Shown here: positions 26,431 through 36,169 of the stretch, one piece after another
Position numbering within the stretch: the stretch's first letter is position 1
Layout: every line of letters begins with the position of its first letter
Assembly (NCBI RefSeq): GCF_004209755.1
Contig: NZ_CP035913.1
Location: 5,952,001-6,016,000, forward strand
Source of the DNA: Pseudoduganella lutea
GTDB lineage: Bacteria > Pseudomonadota > Gammaproteobacteria > Burkholderiales > Burkholderiaceae_D
Reading direction: 5' to 3'
Length of the DNA: 64,000 bases
Position numbers and translations under genes: made by a program
The notes under the pieces: model-generated
Database searches by the model: none
What the model saw: the letters and a program-made list of their open reading frames with translations, nothing else
Told to the model about the DNA's origin: nothing

Positions 26431-27372
26431 ATGAAAAGACAAGCCCTGTGCGCCTGCATCGCGGCAATCGGCCTGGCGCTGGCAGGCCAGGCCGGCGCGG
26501 CGCGGCCGTTGAAGGCGGTCGGCGTCGCCGTCAGCGACCTCGCCAATCCATATTTCGTGGCCATCGGCAAGGGCGCGGGGGACGCGGCCAGGAAGATCGG
26601 CGGCAGCAAGGTCAGGGTCACCACCGTGTCCAGCAAGTACGACCTGAATACGCAGGTCGGCCAGATCGAGAACTTCATCGCCAGCAAGGTCGACATCCTT
26701 GTCGTCAACGCGACCGATCCGAAAGGCATCGCGCCCGTGCTGCAGAAGGCCCGCGACGCCGGCATCGTCGTGATGGCGGTCGACGTCGGCGCCGACAACG
26801 CCGATGCCACGATCATGTCCGACAACACGATGGCCGGCGTCGAGTCGTGCAAGCGCATCGTCCAGCGCCTGAACGGCAAGGGAAACGTGGTGATCGTCAA
26901 CGGCCCGCCCGTCACGGCCGTGATCGCCCGCGTGGCCGGCTGCAAGCGTGCCTTCGCCGGCACCGCCATCCGCATCGTGTCCGACAACCAGGATGCGAAG
27001 GGCAGCCTCGATGGCGGCATGGAAGTGATGACCAACCTGCTGACCGCGCATCGCCGGATCGACGCGGTCTTCGCGATCAACGACCCGTCGGCGATCGGCG
27101 CCGAACTGGCGGTCAAGCAGGCCGGGCGCGGCGACGTGCGGATGGTGGCCTCGGTCGATGGCGCGCCCGACGCGGAAGCCGCGCTGAAATCGCGCAACAG
27201 CATTTTCGCGGTCACCGCCGCGCAAGACCCGTACCGGATGGCCACGCTGGCGATTGAAATCGGCTATGGCATCATGCACGGCAAGCGGCCGGCCAACTCC
27301 ACCGTGCTGATTCCAACACCGGCGATCACGAAAGAAAACGTGGCGGCCTACAAGGGCTGGGCCAGCCACTAG
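26431..27372 (+). CDS. CUT2 ABC transporter sugar-binding protein (RbsB-like)
   Basis: A 313-residue periplasmic binding protein of the ribose/galactose type. Signal peptide about 1-24 ([17 protein letters not shown]); the mature part opens [20 protein letters not shown], the family's first strand-helix, and later shows [13 protein letters not shown] and [15 protein letters not shown]. It would bind a monosaccharide and deliver it to the permease at 29051. GGAGACATGCA precedes the ATG. It opens the operon controlled by the divergent LacI protein. Fructose, ribose or galactose are all compatible; the frcBCA-frcK fructose system of rhizobia has the same gene set. Confidence 0.9.
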   Translation: MKRQALCACIAAIGLALAGQAGAARPLKAVGVAVSDLANPYFVAIGKGAGDAARKIGGSKVRVTTVSSKYDLNTQVGQIENFIASKVDILVVNATDPKGIAPVLQKARDAGIVVMAVDVGADNADATIMSDNTMAGVESCKRIVQRLNGKGNVVIVNGPPVTAVIARVAGCKRAFAGTAIRIVSDNQDAKGSLDGGMEVMTNLLTAHRRIDAVFAINDPSAIGAELAVKQAGRGDVRMVASVDGAPDAEAALKSRNSIFAVTAAQDPYRMATLAIEIGYGIMHGKRPANSTVLIPTPAITKENVAAYKGWASH

Positions 27373-27532
27373 CGCGCCCGCCTGGGCACCTGCGTTGCGC
27401 ACCTTGACGGCGCACCCGCATTGCACAGGCTTACCGCTTGCCCGGCCGGCCCATGCCCTGTCCAGGGCGGCCCGCGCGGCCAGGCCCGCACCTACCCATC
27501 CATACCCACCCAAGAACCTCACTGGAGGAGAC

Positions 27533-29041
27533 ATGGTAACCGCAATTCCAGAGCCGGTGCTCGAAGTATCCGGCATTCGCAAACGCTTCGGCGCCGTCAC
27601 GGTGCTCGACGGCGTGCAGCTCACCATCCGCCCCGGCGAAATCCATGCGCTGATGGGCGAGAACGGCGCCGGCAAGAGCACGCTGATGAAGATCCTTGCC
27701 GGCGTGTACCAGCCCGATGCCGGCGAGATCCGCGCGGCCGGCAAGCCGGTGCGCATCACCTGCCCGGCCGACGCCCGTGCCTGCGGCATCAACCTGATCT
27801 ACCAGGAGCTGTCGGTGGCGCCGAACCTCACCGTCGCCCAGAACATCTTCATGGGCGCGGAACCGCGCGGCCGCTTCGGCATCGTTGACACCGCGCAGAT
27901 GCACCGGCGCGCCGCGGAAGTGTTGCGCAGCCTCGGCGCGACGTTCGCGCCGACGCGGATCGCGAGCGGCCTGTCCATCGCCGACCAGCAGCAGGTGGAA
28001 ATCGCCCGCGCGCTGGTGCATGAAAGCCGCGTGCTGATCATGGATGAACCGACGGCGGCGCTGTCCGAGCGTGAGACCGAGCGCCTGTTCGACGTGATGC
28101 GGGGCCTGCGCGCGCGCGGCATCGCGATCATCTATATCAGCCACCGCATGGCCGAGGTGCGCATGCTGGCCGACCGCGTCACCGTGCTGCGCGACGGCAC
28201 CTGGATCGGTGAGCTCGACCGCGAGGAAGCCACGCCGGAAACGGTGGTGCGCATGATGGTGGGCCGCGAACTCGGCGGCTTCTACGAGCATGCCCGGCAG
28301 CGCGCACCCGGCGCCGTGCGGCTGAAGCTCAGCGGCGTGCACGGGGCCAGGGTACATCCCGCCTCGCTGGAAGTGCGCGCCGGCGAAATCGTCGGGCTTG
28401 CCGGCCTGGTCGGCGCCGGCCGCACCGAGCTGGCCCGCCTCGTGTTCGGTGCCGACCGGATGGCCGGCGGAACGGTCGAGCTCGACGGCATCCCCGTCAC
28501 GATCCGCGCGCCGGCCGACGCCATCCGGCAGGGCATCGCCTATGTGCCGGAAGACCGCAAGGGGCAGGGACTGTTCCTGCAGCAGTCGCTGCTGGCGAAC
28601 GTGACGATGAACGTGCTCGGCGTGCATGCGCGCTGCGGGGTATTGCGGCACGGCGAACTGTTGAGCGTCACGCGCGCGGCGATCAGCCGCCTGTCCGCAC
28701 GCGGCGCCGGTCCCGAAGGCATCATCGGCGGCCTGTCCGGCGGCAACCAGCAAAAGCTGTTGCTGGCGCGCTGGCTGGCCATCGGGCCGCGCGTGCTGAT
28801 CCTCGACGAGCCCACGCGCGGCGTCGACATCGGCGCCAAGCACGAGATCTACCGGATCATCCATGAACTTGCCGACGCCGGCGTGGCCGTGCTGTGCATT
28901 TCAAGCGAGCTTGCCGAGATCATCGGCGTGTGCGACCGGGTACTGGTCATGCGCGAAGGCTGGCTGGCCGGCGAACTGGAAGGCGAACAGATCACGCAGG
29001 AAAACATCATGGCGCTGGCCACCCTGGCCCAGGCCGCATAA
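27533..29041 (+). CDS. CUT2 ABC transporter ATPase with two nucleotide-binding domains (RbsA-like)
   Basis: A 502-residue fused ATPase. Domain 1: Walker [10 protein letters not shown] (about 41-49), Walker [14 protein letters not shown], signature-like [15 protein letters not shown]. Domain 2 (from about 265): a degenerate Walker A ([10 protein letters not shown]), intact LSGGNQQK signature and [16 protein letters not shown]. This asymmetry is normal for RbsA/MglA proteins. The ATG has CTGGAGGAGAC upstream. It sits between binding protein and permease; the permease starts 10 bases after its stop. Confidence 0.93.
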   Translation: MVTAIPEPVLEVSGIRKRFGAVTVLDGVQLTIRPGEIHALMGENGAGKSTLMKILAGVYQPDAGEIRAAGKPVRITCPADARACGINLIYQELSVAPNLTVAQNIFMGAEPRGRFGIVDTAQMHRRAAEVLRSLGATFAPTRIASGLSIADQQQVEIARALVHESRVLIMDEPTAALSERETERLFDVMRGLRARGIAIIYISHRMAEVRMLADRVTVLRDGTWIGELDREEATPETVVRMMVGRELGGFYEHARQRAPGAVRLKLSGVHGARVHPASLEVRAGEIVGLAGLVGAGRTELARLVFGADRMAGGTVELDGIPVTIRAPADAIRQGIAYVPEDRKGQGLFLQQSLLANVTMNVLGVHARCGVLRHGELLSVTRAAISRLSARGAGPEGIIGGLSGGNQQKLLLARWLAIGPRVLILDEPTRGVDIGAKHEIYRIIHELADAGVAVLCISSELAEIIGVCDRVLVMREGWLAGELEGEQITQENIMALATLAQAA

Positions 29042-29050
29042 GGAGATATC

Positions 29051-30118
29051 ATGCTCACCCATCCGAAGACCATCGAACCCTCGCTGTCCCCGCTTCCGGG
29101 GCAGGGAGACCCCGGCCTGGCGCGGCGTGCCGCCCCGCGGGCCGGCATCGGCCAGGCGTTCTCGCGCATGTTCGCCACGCTCGGCATGCTGCCCGTGCTC
29201 GTTGCGCTGTACATCGTGTTTTATTTCCTGACTGGCTACTTCGCGGAGGACGGCATCTCCAATTTCGCCACGTCGGCCAACACGATGAACGTGCTGCGCC
29301 AGACGTCGATCAACCTGGTGCTCGCCACTGGCATGACCTTCGTGATCCTCACCGGCGGCATCGACCTGTCGGTCGGCTCGGTGCTGGCCGTGTCGGCGGT
29401 GCTCGGCATGATCGCCTCGCTGCCCGGCAACGCGCCGGCACTGTCGCTCCCCGTGTTCCTCATGGCCGGCCTGGGCCTGGGCCTGCTGAACGGCGTGCTG
29501 GTCGCCGGCTTCCGGATCAACCCTTTCGTGGTCACGCTCGGCACCATGACCGCGCTGCGCGGCGCCGCCTACCTGCTGGCCGACGGCACGACGATCCTGA
29601 ACCGCGAGATCCCCAGCTTCGAATGGATCGGCAACGATTCGTTCGCCGGCCTGCCGTGGCTGGTGTGGGTTGCCGCGGCGCTGGTGGTGGTGGCCTGGTT
29701 CATCCTGCGGCGCACGGTGCTCGGCATGCACGTGTATGCGGTGGGCGGCAATGCGCAGGCGGCCCGCCTGACCGGCATCAAGGTCGGCCTGGTCACGGTG
29801 TTCGTGTATGCGTTCTCCGGGCTGTGCGCGGGCACCGCGGGCGCCATGTCCGCCAGCCGGCTGTATGGCGCGAACGGCAATTGGGGATCGGGCTACGAGC
29901 TCGACGCGATCGCCGCGGTGGTCCTCGGCGGCACGAGCCTGATGGGTGGCGTGGGCACGATCTGGGGCACGGTCATCGGCGCGCTGATCATCGCGCTCCT
30001 CAACAACGGGCTGACGATCCTCGGCCTGTCTTCCTTCTGGCAGTACGTGGCCAAGGGCACCGTCATCGTGCTGGCCGTGATGCTGGACAAATGGCGTTAC
30101 CAACAACAGGCGAACTGA
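29051..30118 (+). CDS. CUT2 ABC transporter permease (RbsC-like)
   Basis: A 355-residue inner-membrane permease with about ten hydrophobic segments. Family marks: TGGIDLSVGSVLAVSAV, INPFVVTLGTMTALRGAAYLL, GGNAQAARLTGI (cytoplasmic coupling loop) and GGTSLMGGVGTIWGTVIGAL. A roughly 45-residue polar N-terminus comes before the first membrane segment. AAGGAGATATC precedes the ATG. It forms the channel for the importer above; the kinase starts three bases after its stop. Confidence 0.93.
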   Translation: MLTHPKTIEPSLSPLPGQGDPGLARRAAPRAGIGQAFSRMFATLGMLPVLVALYIVFYFLTGYFAEDGISNFATSANTMNVLRQTSINLVLATGMTFVILTGGIDLSVGSVLAVSAVLGMIASLPGNAPALSLPVFLMAGLGLGLLNGVLVAGFRINPFVVTLGTMTALRGAAYLLADGTTILNREIPSFEWIGNDSFAGLPWLVWVAAALVVVAWFILRRTVLGMHVYAVGGNAQAARLTGIKVGLVTVFVYAFSGLCAGTAGAMSASRLYGANGNWGSGYELDAIAAVVLGGTSLMGGVGTIWGTVIGALIIALLNNGLTILGLSSFWQYVAKGTVIVLAVMLDKWRYQQQAN

Positions 30119-30120
30119 TA

Positions 30121-31044
30121 ATGCAAAACATGAATTCTTCCCGCCCGCTGCCCCGCTACGTGGTCTTCGGCGAAGCGCTGACCGACATGATCCGCCAGGA
30201 CGACGGCACCTGGCACGCCCATCCCGGCGGCTCCTGCTGGAACGTGGCGCGGGTGGGCGCGCGGCTGGGCGTGCAGACGGCTTATGCCGGTGCCGTCAGC
30301 ATGGATGCCTTCGGCGACGAGATTGCGGCAGCCGGGGCGCAGGCCGGCCTGGACGAGCGCTTCCTGCAGCGCGTCGATGCGGCGCCATTCCTCGCCATGG
30401 TCACGTCGCGCCATCCGCCGCGCTATGTCTTCCTCGGCGAGAACAGCGCGGACCTGCATTTCCAGCCCGGGCAATTGCCGGAAGGCTGGCTGGACGCCGC
30501 CGACGTGATCCACCTGGGCAGCCTGTCGCTGGCGCGTCAACCGCTGGCACGGCGCCTGGTGGAGCAGGCCGTGCTGGCGCAGCGCGCGGGCAAGCGCATC
30601 GCGTTCGATCCGAACTTCCGCGATGCGATGCGCGACCCCGCCTACCGGCCCACCTTCCAGCAGATTGCGTCGATCGCAAGCTGCATCAAGGTGTCCGACG
30701 AAGACCTGGAAGGCCTGTTTCCGGGCCTGTCGCCGCGCGATGCGCTGGCCGAACTGCGCGCGCTGGCGCCGCAAGCCGAGATCCTGCTGACGCGCGGCGC
30801 GGACGGCCTGTGCCTGATCAGCGGCGAGCGCGTGCTGGATGCGCCGGCGTGCCGTGTCGACGTGGCCGACACCGTGGGCTGCGGCGACGCCGCGATGGCG
30901 GGCTGGGTCAGCGGCATGCTGCTGCATCCGGACATGCCTGCGCCGCGCCAGCTCGCACGCATCGCGGCCGTGGCCGCCGTGGCGGCGATGCACGCGGGGC
31001 CGTATGCCCCGACGGCGCAGGAAGTCGACGCCATGCTCGGCTAG
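30121..31044 (+). CDS. PfkB-family sugar kinase
   Basis: A 307-residue ribokinase-family kinase: VVFGEALTDMI near the N-terminus, PfkB signature 1 around GGSCWNVARVGARLG, IAFDPNFRD in the middle and signature 2 DTVGCGDAAMAG with the catalytic Asp. It is the last cytoplasmic step of the CUT2 operon and would trap the imported monosaccharide as a phosphate. A fructokinase role is favoured by GEALTD and by the first locus, but ribose-like sugars are not excluded. Two strong hairpins follow the stop before the porin gene. Confidence 0.9.
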   Translation: MQNMNSSRPLPRYVVFGEALTDMIRQDDGTWHAHPGGSCWNVARVGARLGVQTAYAGAVSMDAFGDEIAAAGAQAGLDERFLQRVDAAPFLAMVTSRHPPRYVFLGENSADLHFQPGQLPEGWLDAADVIHLGSLSLARQPLARRLVEQAVLAQRAGKRIAFDPNFRDAMRDPAYRPTFQQIASIASCIKVSDEDLEGLFPGLSPRDALAELRALAPQAEILLTRGADGLCLISGERVLDAPACRVDVADTVGCGDAAMAGWVSGMLLHPDMPAPRQLARIAAVAAVAAMHAGPYAPTAQEVDAMLG

Positions 31045-31059
31045 CGGCTGAACGCTGAT

Positions 31060-31115
31060 TGCAAGCCACGCGGCTTGCAGTCTTCCGTGCCCGCGGGCCG
31101 GGCCGCCCGGCCCGC
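31060..31115 (+). promoter_or_regulatory. Two perfect hairpins between kinase and porin genes
   Basis: TGCAAGCC/GGCTTGCA (31060-31067/31072-31079, 4-base loop) is followed by GCGGGCCGGG/CCCGGCCCGC (31093-31102/31106-31115, 3-base loop). They sit inside what looks like one transcription unit. They may act as a terminator/attenuator or as mRNA ends that set different levels of transporter and porin. Confidence 0.55.
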
Positions 31116-31275
31116 CGCAATACAGGGCTGAGGGCACAGGGCCCACCAATCCATCCCGGACCATGCAACCCGCCACGGCACCGTCGCGGCGGGACGGGAA
31201 CCGCTTTTGCCGCGCGCTTGCAAGCCGCGACCGGCGGGCGGCCATGCACGACCAGAAAATCAATCAGGAGACATC

Positions 31276-32508
31276 ATGCGCATCAAGCACATCGCGCCGG
31301 CGCTGCTCGCGCTCGCGTCGGGTTTTCCCGCGGCCGCCCTGGACATCGACTCGTACCTGCGCGCCCACGCCGGCGTCAATTCCGCGCACGGCGGGCAGAC
31401 CTGCTTCGGCCTGGCCGGCGCGGAGTCAAAGTACCGCCTCGGCAACGAATGCGGCGTGTATGGCGAGCTGCTGCTCGGCCAGCAGCTGCAGCGCGGCACC
31501 GACGGTTCGACGCTCAAGGCCTACGCCATGCTCAACCTGGGCAACAATGCCGCGTCCAGCAATGCGCGGCGGCCGCAGGGCGGCTGGACCATCGGCTTGC
31601 CGCAGGCTTACCTGGCGCTGGAAAACCTTCCCGGCCTGGGCGGCGCGACACTGTGGGCCGGGCGCCGCTACTACAAGCGCGAGTCGACGCACATCACCGA
31701 CTTCATGTACTGGAATCCGTCCGGCCTGGGCGGCGGCATCGAGAACGTGCCGGTCGGCGGCTTGAAGTTCAGCTATGCCTTCCTCCACGACGACCGGCAA
31801 ACGATGCCGAACATGCAGGTCGGCGATATCGCCAGCCGGCATGACCTCCAGCTGCGCGGCCTGCAGGTGAACCCCGGCGGCGCGCTGGAACTGGGGCTGA
31901 CGCTCATCCACGGCAACGGCAGCGGTGGTGGCGATCGCCACGGCGGGTCGATGCTCACGGTGCAGCACCGGCAGACCGGGGTGCTGGGCACCGGCGAGAA
32001 CCGGCTGGTGCTGCAATGGGGCACCGGGGCGGGCGCGGACAATGGCGCAACCGGCGACACCGCCAACGGCAGCGACGTGCATCGCCTGCGCATCGTCGAA
32101 GGCTGGCAGGCGCAGGTCAACGAGCGGCTCGGCGCCGAGCTCGTCGCAGTCTGGCAGCGCGACACCGCGCACGATCCGGCAAAGGCGAAGACGTGGGCCA
32201 GCGCGGGCGGGCGCCTGTCGTATGGCGTGACCCGGCATGTGAAGCTGCTGGCCGACATCGGCCATGACCGCGTGGCGCCGAAGCATGGCGACGTGCGGCG
32301 GCTGACCAAGTTCACCGGCGCGGTCGCGCTGTCCGCCGGGCGCGGCTACTTCGACCGCCCCGAACTGCGCCTGTTCTTCACGCAGGCGCGCTGGAACGAC
32401 GCGGCCCGCGCCGCCGCGGCCGATGGCGATCCGCTGGCCGCGAACGGCATCTTCGGCAAGGCGCTGAACGGATACACGATCGGCATCGCGCTCGAGAACT
32501 GCTGGTAG
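31276..32508 (+). CDS. LamB-type maltoporin family sugar porin
   Basis: A 410-residue outer-membrane porin, near LamB's length. Signal peptide about 1-21 (ALLALASGFPAAALD); mature N-terminus DIDSYLRAHAGVNSAHGG. The LamB-like stretch WAGRRYYKRESTHITDFMYWNPSGLGGGIENV (first part shown by its motifs WAGRRYY and DFMYWN) is diagnostic, and the C-terminus GIALENCW ends in the aromatic residue of the last strand. CAGGAGACATC precedes the ATG. It follows the CUT2 importer and kinase and should let their sugar cross the outer membrane by diffusion, in contrast to the TonB route of the first locus. Confidence 0.88.
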   Translation: MRIKHIAPALLALASGFPAAALDIDSYLRAHAGVNSAHGGQTCFGLAGAESKYRLGNECGVYGELLLGQQLQRGTDGSTLKAYAMLNLGNNAASSNARRPQGGWTIGLPQAYLALENLPGLGGATLWAGRRYYKRESTHITDFMYWNPSGLGGGIENVPVGGLKFSYAFLHDDRQTMPNMQVGDIASRHDLQLRGLQVNPGGALELGLTLIHGNGSGGGDRHGGSMLTVQHRQTGVLGTGENRLVLQWGTGAGADNGATGDTANGSDVHRLRIVEGWQAQVNERLGAELVAVWQRDTAHDPAKAKTWASAGGRLSYGVTRHVKLLADIGHDRVAPKHGDVRRLTKFTGAVALSAGRGYFDRPELRLFFTQARWNDAARAAAADGDPLAANGIFGKALNGYTIGIALENCW

Positions 32509-32757
32509 GGGCGATCGCGCGAGTGCGGGGCGGTCCCGATCGGCTGCCCGCACTGTTCCTGGTGTCGGTGATTCTTACAGTGGCACCGTACGCGATCGGC
32601 CCGGCGTCCGCGTTCGCCCGTCGTACATAGCGTTGCACGGTTTTTGCTAGACAGGAGATTTCCACTCCTCGGCCACACATGCAATTCGCTATCCATCTTC
32701 CTTGCCCATGTTCCGGGCGCGCAGCGGCAGACACGATCCTCTTTTCCGGGGCAGTGC

Positions 32758-33051
32758 ATGCGCTACACGTATGAAATCACGCCCCGCCCGGAAAGCCATG
32801 GCGGCGGCTGGCGCCTGCGGCTGCATGCCGATGGCGAGGAAGTGGGCGGCGACGTCTTTCACGCACGCGAAGCCGCCGCCGATGTCGTGGCGGCATGGTG
32901 GTCCACATTGACGGATGACGAGCGGCTGGCATGGCTCGACCGCAGCACTGGCGGCACACCCGCCCACGCGCATCGGGCGTATGCCCGCGCGGCGGCATAC
33001 GACGACGCCGAGCGCGCTGCGCGCCGGTGGCTGGAGCGCGTTGCTTCCTGA
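32758..33051 (+). CDS. Small hypothetical protein
   Basis: A 97-residue protein with no recognised domain. It is soluble, with a strand-rich first half (YTYEITPRPESHGGGWRLRL) and a helical, Ala/Arg-rich second half. Codon use matches the surrounding genes, supporting it as real. Start ATG at 32758 follows GGGGCAG. It is convergent with the EAL gene 32 bases further on. The 249 bases before it contain nothing I recognise. Function unknown. Confidence 0.55.
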   Translation: MRYTYEITPRPESHGGGWRLRLHADGEEVGGDVFHAREAAADVVAAWWSTLTDDERLAWLDRSTGGTPAHAHRAYARAAAYDDAERAARRWLERVAS

Positions 33052-33083
33052 TCCGTCGCCCGCTCGACAGCAGCGGCTGCCTC

Positions 33084-34673
33084 CTATCGCTCGGCGATCT
33101 CCGCCTGCCTGGCGAGGTATTCGCGTTCGAGCGCATCGAATGCCATGGGCCTGCCGAACAACCACCCCTGAGCGACGTCGACGCCATGCTCGCGCATGAA
33201 CGACGCCTGCTCTTCCGTTTCGATACCCTCGGCGACCATGCGCAGGCCGATCCGCTGCGCCATCGCGATGATGTAGCCGACCACCTGGCTGGTCGGGGCG
33301 CCGGTGCCGATGGACTGGATGAACGCCCGGTCGATCTTCAGCAGGTCCAGGTCGAGCGATTCCAGTTGCGACAGGCTCGAGTAGCCGGTGCCGAAATCGT
33401 CGATCGCGACCTCGATCCCGCGCTCGCGCAGACGGGCAATGGTTCGCCGCGCCAGGTCCGGGTCGACGAAGGCGCGTTCGGTGATCTCGATGACCAGGTT
33501 GCGCGGACCGGCATGGCTGCGTGCCAGGAAATCGTCGAGCATCGATGGCAGGTTTTCCGAATGCAGGTCCGCCGCGGCGATGTTGACGGCGATGTGGAAG
33601 TCCGGATGCTCCGACAGGAACATGCCGATGTCGCGCGCGATCAGCGACAGCAGGCGTTCCGTGAGCTTGCCAACGAGGCCATTTTCCTCGGCGATCGGAA
33701 TGAACAGGTCCGGGCCGATCAATTCGCCGGTGCCGCGGCGCATGCGCAGCAGGGCTTCGGCGCCGACCAGCCGGCCGGTCTGCAGGTTGACCAGCGGTTG
33801 ATAGACGACGAAGAACTCGTCGTGCCGAAGGGCGTAGCGCAGCGCCGCCGCGATGGACATCTGGCGCCGCGCCAGCAGCAGGATCGCCGCCGCGAACGCC
33901 AATCCTGCGGCGAGACCTGCGGGCACGAGCCGCCATGCGTTGGCCTTCTCGCGTTCATGCAGTTGCGAGGCGGGAAGCGCGGCCAGGGCGACTGTCGCGC
34001 TTTTCGTGGAACGGACGATGGCGACCAGATGGGTGTCGTCGACGAATGTCACCGCCCGCTGGTCGCGCAGATGCGCGCGCCAGTGCGGCGAAACGGCCCC
34101 CCTGGCAACCGCGGGAGGCGAATTGGCTGGCTGGTCCATGTGGAAGATCGCGATGGAAATACCGGACCTGGCACCGGATGTGTCGACCGGCAGGTCGCTA
34201 TGGATGAGCACCGCATAGCCGTCGCGTTCCAGGCCCAGCAGTGAATCGGGGCCCATGCCATCGACCGGCACGTGCAGGTAAACCCGCACGCCGGCCGCTG
34301 TCTCGAACGTCCGGTCGCCCAGCGGCATGCGGGTCGAGCCGATGGAGGAGCAGACGATGACACCGTCGCGCACCTGCCCGATCGCCTGCAGGTAGGTCGA
34401 CGAGAGATCGATCCGCCGCATCAATGCCTGGGCTTCCGGGGTGCAGTCCGTGAGGCCGGCACGCTTGATCCGCCCGATGCCGACGAATGCCTGGCGCGCC
34501 GCTTCATCGGTCCGGTGTCCCACGTCGCGCGCATAGGCCAGCGCCAGCTCGGCTTCCGTTTCATAGGCGCGGCGTTGCGCTTCGCGATAGGCAAGGAAGG
34601 GGGAGAGCAGGGTCACCGCCAATGCGGCGAGCAAGCCGAAAAGGTAGAAGGTCTTGCTGCGCATGCTGCTCAT
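33084..34673 (-). CDS. CSS-domain EAL cyclic-di-GMP phosphodiesterase
   Basis: A 529-residue inner-membrane enzyme. TM1 about 8-27 (FYLFGLLAALAVTLLSPFLA), a periplasmic sensor (28-238) carrying the CSS tripeptide of the CSS-motif family with a second Cys before it (TDC...VIVCSS), TM2 about 240-262, then an EAL domain (about 275-520). Catalytic marks: EAL at 306-308 (GAEALLRMR), NIAAADLH, EITERAF, DDFGTGYSSL, KIDRAF and VAEGIETEEQ. The set appears complete, so it should cleave c-di-GMP. CSS domains respond to periplasmic redox through the disulfide. ATG at 34673 chosen; 34664 is equally possible. It stands alone. Confidence 0.9.
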   Translation of the reverse strand: MSSMRSKTFYLFGLLAALAVTLLSPFLAYREAQRRAYETEAELALAYARDVGHRTDEAARQAFVGIGRIKRAGLTDCTPEAQALMRRIDLSSTYLQAIGQVRDGVIVCSSIGSTRMPLGDRTFETAAGVRVYLHVPVDGMGPDSLLGLERDGYAVLIHSDLPVDTSGARSGISIAIFHMDQPANSPPAVARGAVSPHWRAHLRDQRAVTFVDDTHLVAIVRSTKSATVALAALPASQLHEREKANAWRLVPAGLAAGLAFAAAILLLARRQMSIAAALRYALRHDEFFVVYQPLVNLQTGRLVGAEALLRMRRGTGELIGPDLFIPIAEENGLVGKLTERLLSLIARDIGMFLSEHPDFHIAVNIAAADLHSENLPSMLDDFLARSHAGPRNLVIEITERAFVDPDLARRTIARLRERGIEVAIDDFGTGYSSLSQLESLDLDLLKIDRAFIQSIGTGAPTSQVVGYIIAMAQRIGLRMVAEGIETEEQASFMREHGVDVAQGWLFGRPMAFDALEREYLARQAEIAER

Positions 34674-34859
34674 CGGGGATCGCGGTGCCGCCCGCGTCGT
34701 AAAACGGATGCAGCGAGTATATGCTTGTCCACCGCGCAAGAGCGATGCTTGCGGTGGTCGCCGGGAAAAATACCTGTCGCCGCGCCCGGACGGTATCCGG
34801 GCATGCTCCCCGGCCTCTCCGGCGCTGGTGCCATGCCAGTCCGGCCGATGGCGCGCAGA

Positions 34860-35645
34860 TTACTCCCGCGCGCCATCGGCAAGCACGACCGCCACCCCGA
34901 CCGTTTCCAGCGCCGTCATCACCGCGGCGGGCGGCGGCGCGTCCGTGACCAGCACATCGATGGCGTCGAAGGCGCACAGCCGGTGCAGGAACGCCTTGCC
35001 GAACTTCGTTGCATCGGCCACCACGATGACCTGGCTGGCCTGGCGCATCATCGCTTTCTTCAGCGAGCTTTCCTCGTCCGACGGGCAGGTAAGCCCTTGC
35101 GGGTCGATGGCGCACGCGCCGAGCACCAGCTTGTCGAACTGGAAGTGCGCAACGCCAAGCCGCGCCTGCGCGCCTTCGAGGCTGCGCTGCCAGGGATTGA
35201 AACGACCCCCGGTCAGGTGCAGTTCCACGCCATCGCGCCCGCCCAGGGCTTCGGCGATGTCGATGGAGTTGGTCACCGCGTGCAGCGGTGATGAGGTCAC
35301 CGCGCGGGCGACTGCCGACACCGTGGTCGACGTGTCGAACAGGACCCGTTCGCCGTTGCGGATGAGCGCGGCGGCCGCGGCGCCGATCGCCTGCCTGGCG
35401 GACGAGGTGCCGCCGCGGTCCTGGTACTGGCGCACCTGGCCACCCTGCGGCGGCAGCACGGCGCCGCCGCGCACGCGCAGCACGCGCCCGTCCGCGTCGA
35501 GCCGCACCACGTCGCGGCGGGCGGTATCGCGTGTCACGCCGAACAGCCGGCAGATGTCCTCGATGCCGATGCGGTAGTGCTGCCCGAGGTAATCGCAGAT
35601 TGCGTCCAGCCGCCGCGTCTGCGACAGCGCGTTCAGCTCGTTCAT
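34860..35645 (-). CDS. DeoR/GlpR-family repressor
   Basis: A 261-residue regulator of sugar metabolism. The N-terminal HTH (RIGIEDICRLFGVTRDTARRDVVRL, residues about 25-50) has the DeoR signature, followed by RVRGGAV and the sensor core (NGERVLFDTSTTVSAVAR, LTGGRFNPW, DEESSLKKAMMRQA), which binds phosphorylated sugars. It is the last gene of a leftward unit with the oxidoreductase (37207) and UPF0303 protein (36159), 34 bases after the latter. It may control the operon through the palindrome at 37237-37263. Confidence 0.9.
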   Translation of the reverse strand: MNELNALSQTRRLDAICDYLGQHYRIGIEDICRLFGVTRDTARRDVVRLDADGRVLRVRGGAVLPPQGGQVRQYQDRGGTSSARQAIGAAAAALIRNGERVLFDTSTTVSAVARAVTSSPLHAVTNSIDIAEALGGRDGVELHLTGGRFNPWQRSLEGAQARLGVAHFQFDKLVLGACAIDPQGLTCPSDEESSLKKAMMRQASQVIVVADATKFGKAFLHRLCAFDAIDVLVTDAPPPAAVMTALETVGVAVVLADGARE

Positions 35646-35679
35646 CCTTGTTCGTCCATCTCTTCGCTCATCCGCGCGC

Positions 35680-36159
35680 TCATCGCGGCGCGTCCAGGTA
35701 CTCGCGCAGCACGGCGGTCAACAGTTCGTGGTCTTCCTTCTGCGGCAGGCCCGAGACGGTGATCGTGCCGATCATGCCCGTGCCGCGCAGGAGCAGGGGA
35801 AAGGCGCCGCCGTGCGCCGCGTAGTCCGCGGCATCGGTGCCGCTGTCGGCCTCGAAGGTCTTGCCCTTGCTGCGGTACTGCGTGCCCACGTGCCACGAAC
35901 TGCGGCCGTAGCGCTGGACCACGTTGTTCTTGCGGCGCACCCAGTGCGCGTTGTCCGGCGAGGTGCCGTCCATCGCGTGATGGAACAGCTGGTGCCCGTT
36001 GCGCGCGATGTCGACCGTGATGGCCTTGCCCTGCGCGCGTGCGCGCTCGACGAGCGCGGTGCCGAGCCGCAGCGCGTCGGCGTTGGAGAACGCCGTGAAC
36101 TGCAACTGGGATTCCTCGAGGGCGAGTTCCTGCAACAGCGTGGCGTAATCATCCTGCAT
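35680..36159 (-). CDS. UPF0303 / GlcG-HbpS-like protein
   Basis: A 159-residue protein of the UPF0303 (YBR137W-like, heme-degrading HbpS/GlcG fold) family: DALRLGTALVERARAQGKAITVDIARNG, LFHHAMDGTSPDNAHWVRRKNNVVQRY, HGGAFPLLLRG and GMIGTITVSGLPQKEDHEL. ATG at 36159 has AGGAGAACCCC; a longer reading from 36198 would overlap the upstream gene. Ten bases separate it from the oxidoreductase. Family members often accompany oxidoreductases; the biochemical role is unclear. Confidence 0.85.
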   Translation of the reverse strand: MQDDYATLLQELALEESQLQFTAFSNADALRLGTALVERARAQGKAITVDIARNGHQLFHHAMDGTSPDNAHWVRRKNNVVQRYGRSSWHVGTQYRSKGKTFEADSGTDAADYAAHGGAFPLLLRGTGMIGTITVSGLPQKEDHELLTAVLREYLDAPR

Positions 36160-36169
36160 GGGGTTCTCC

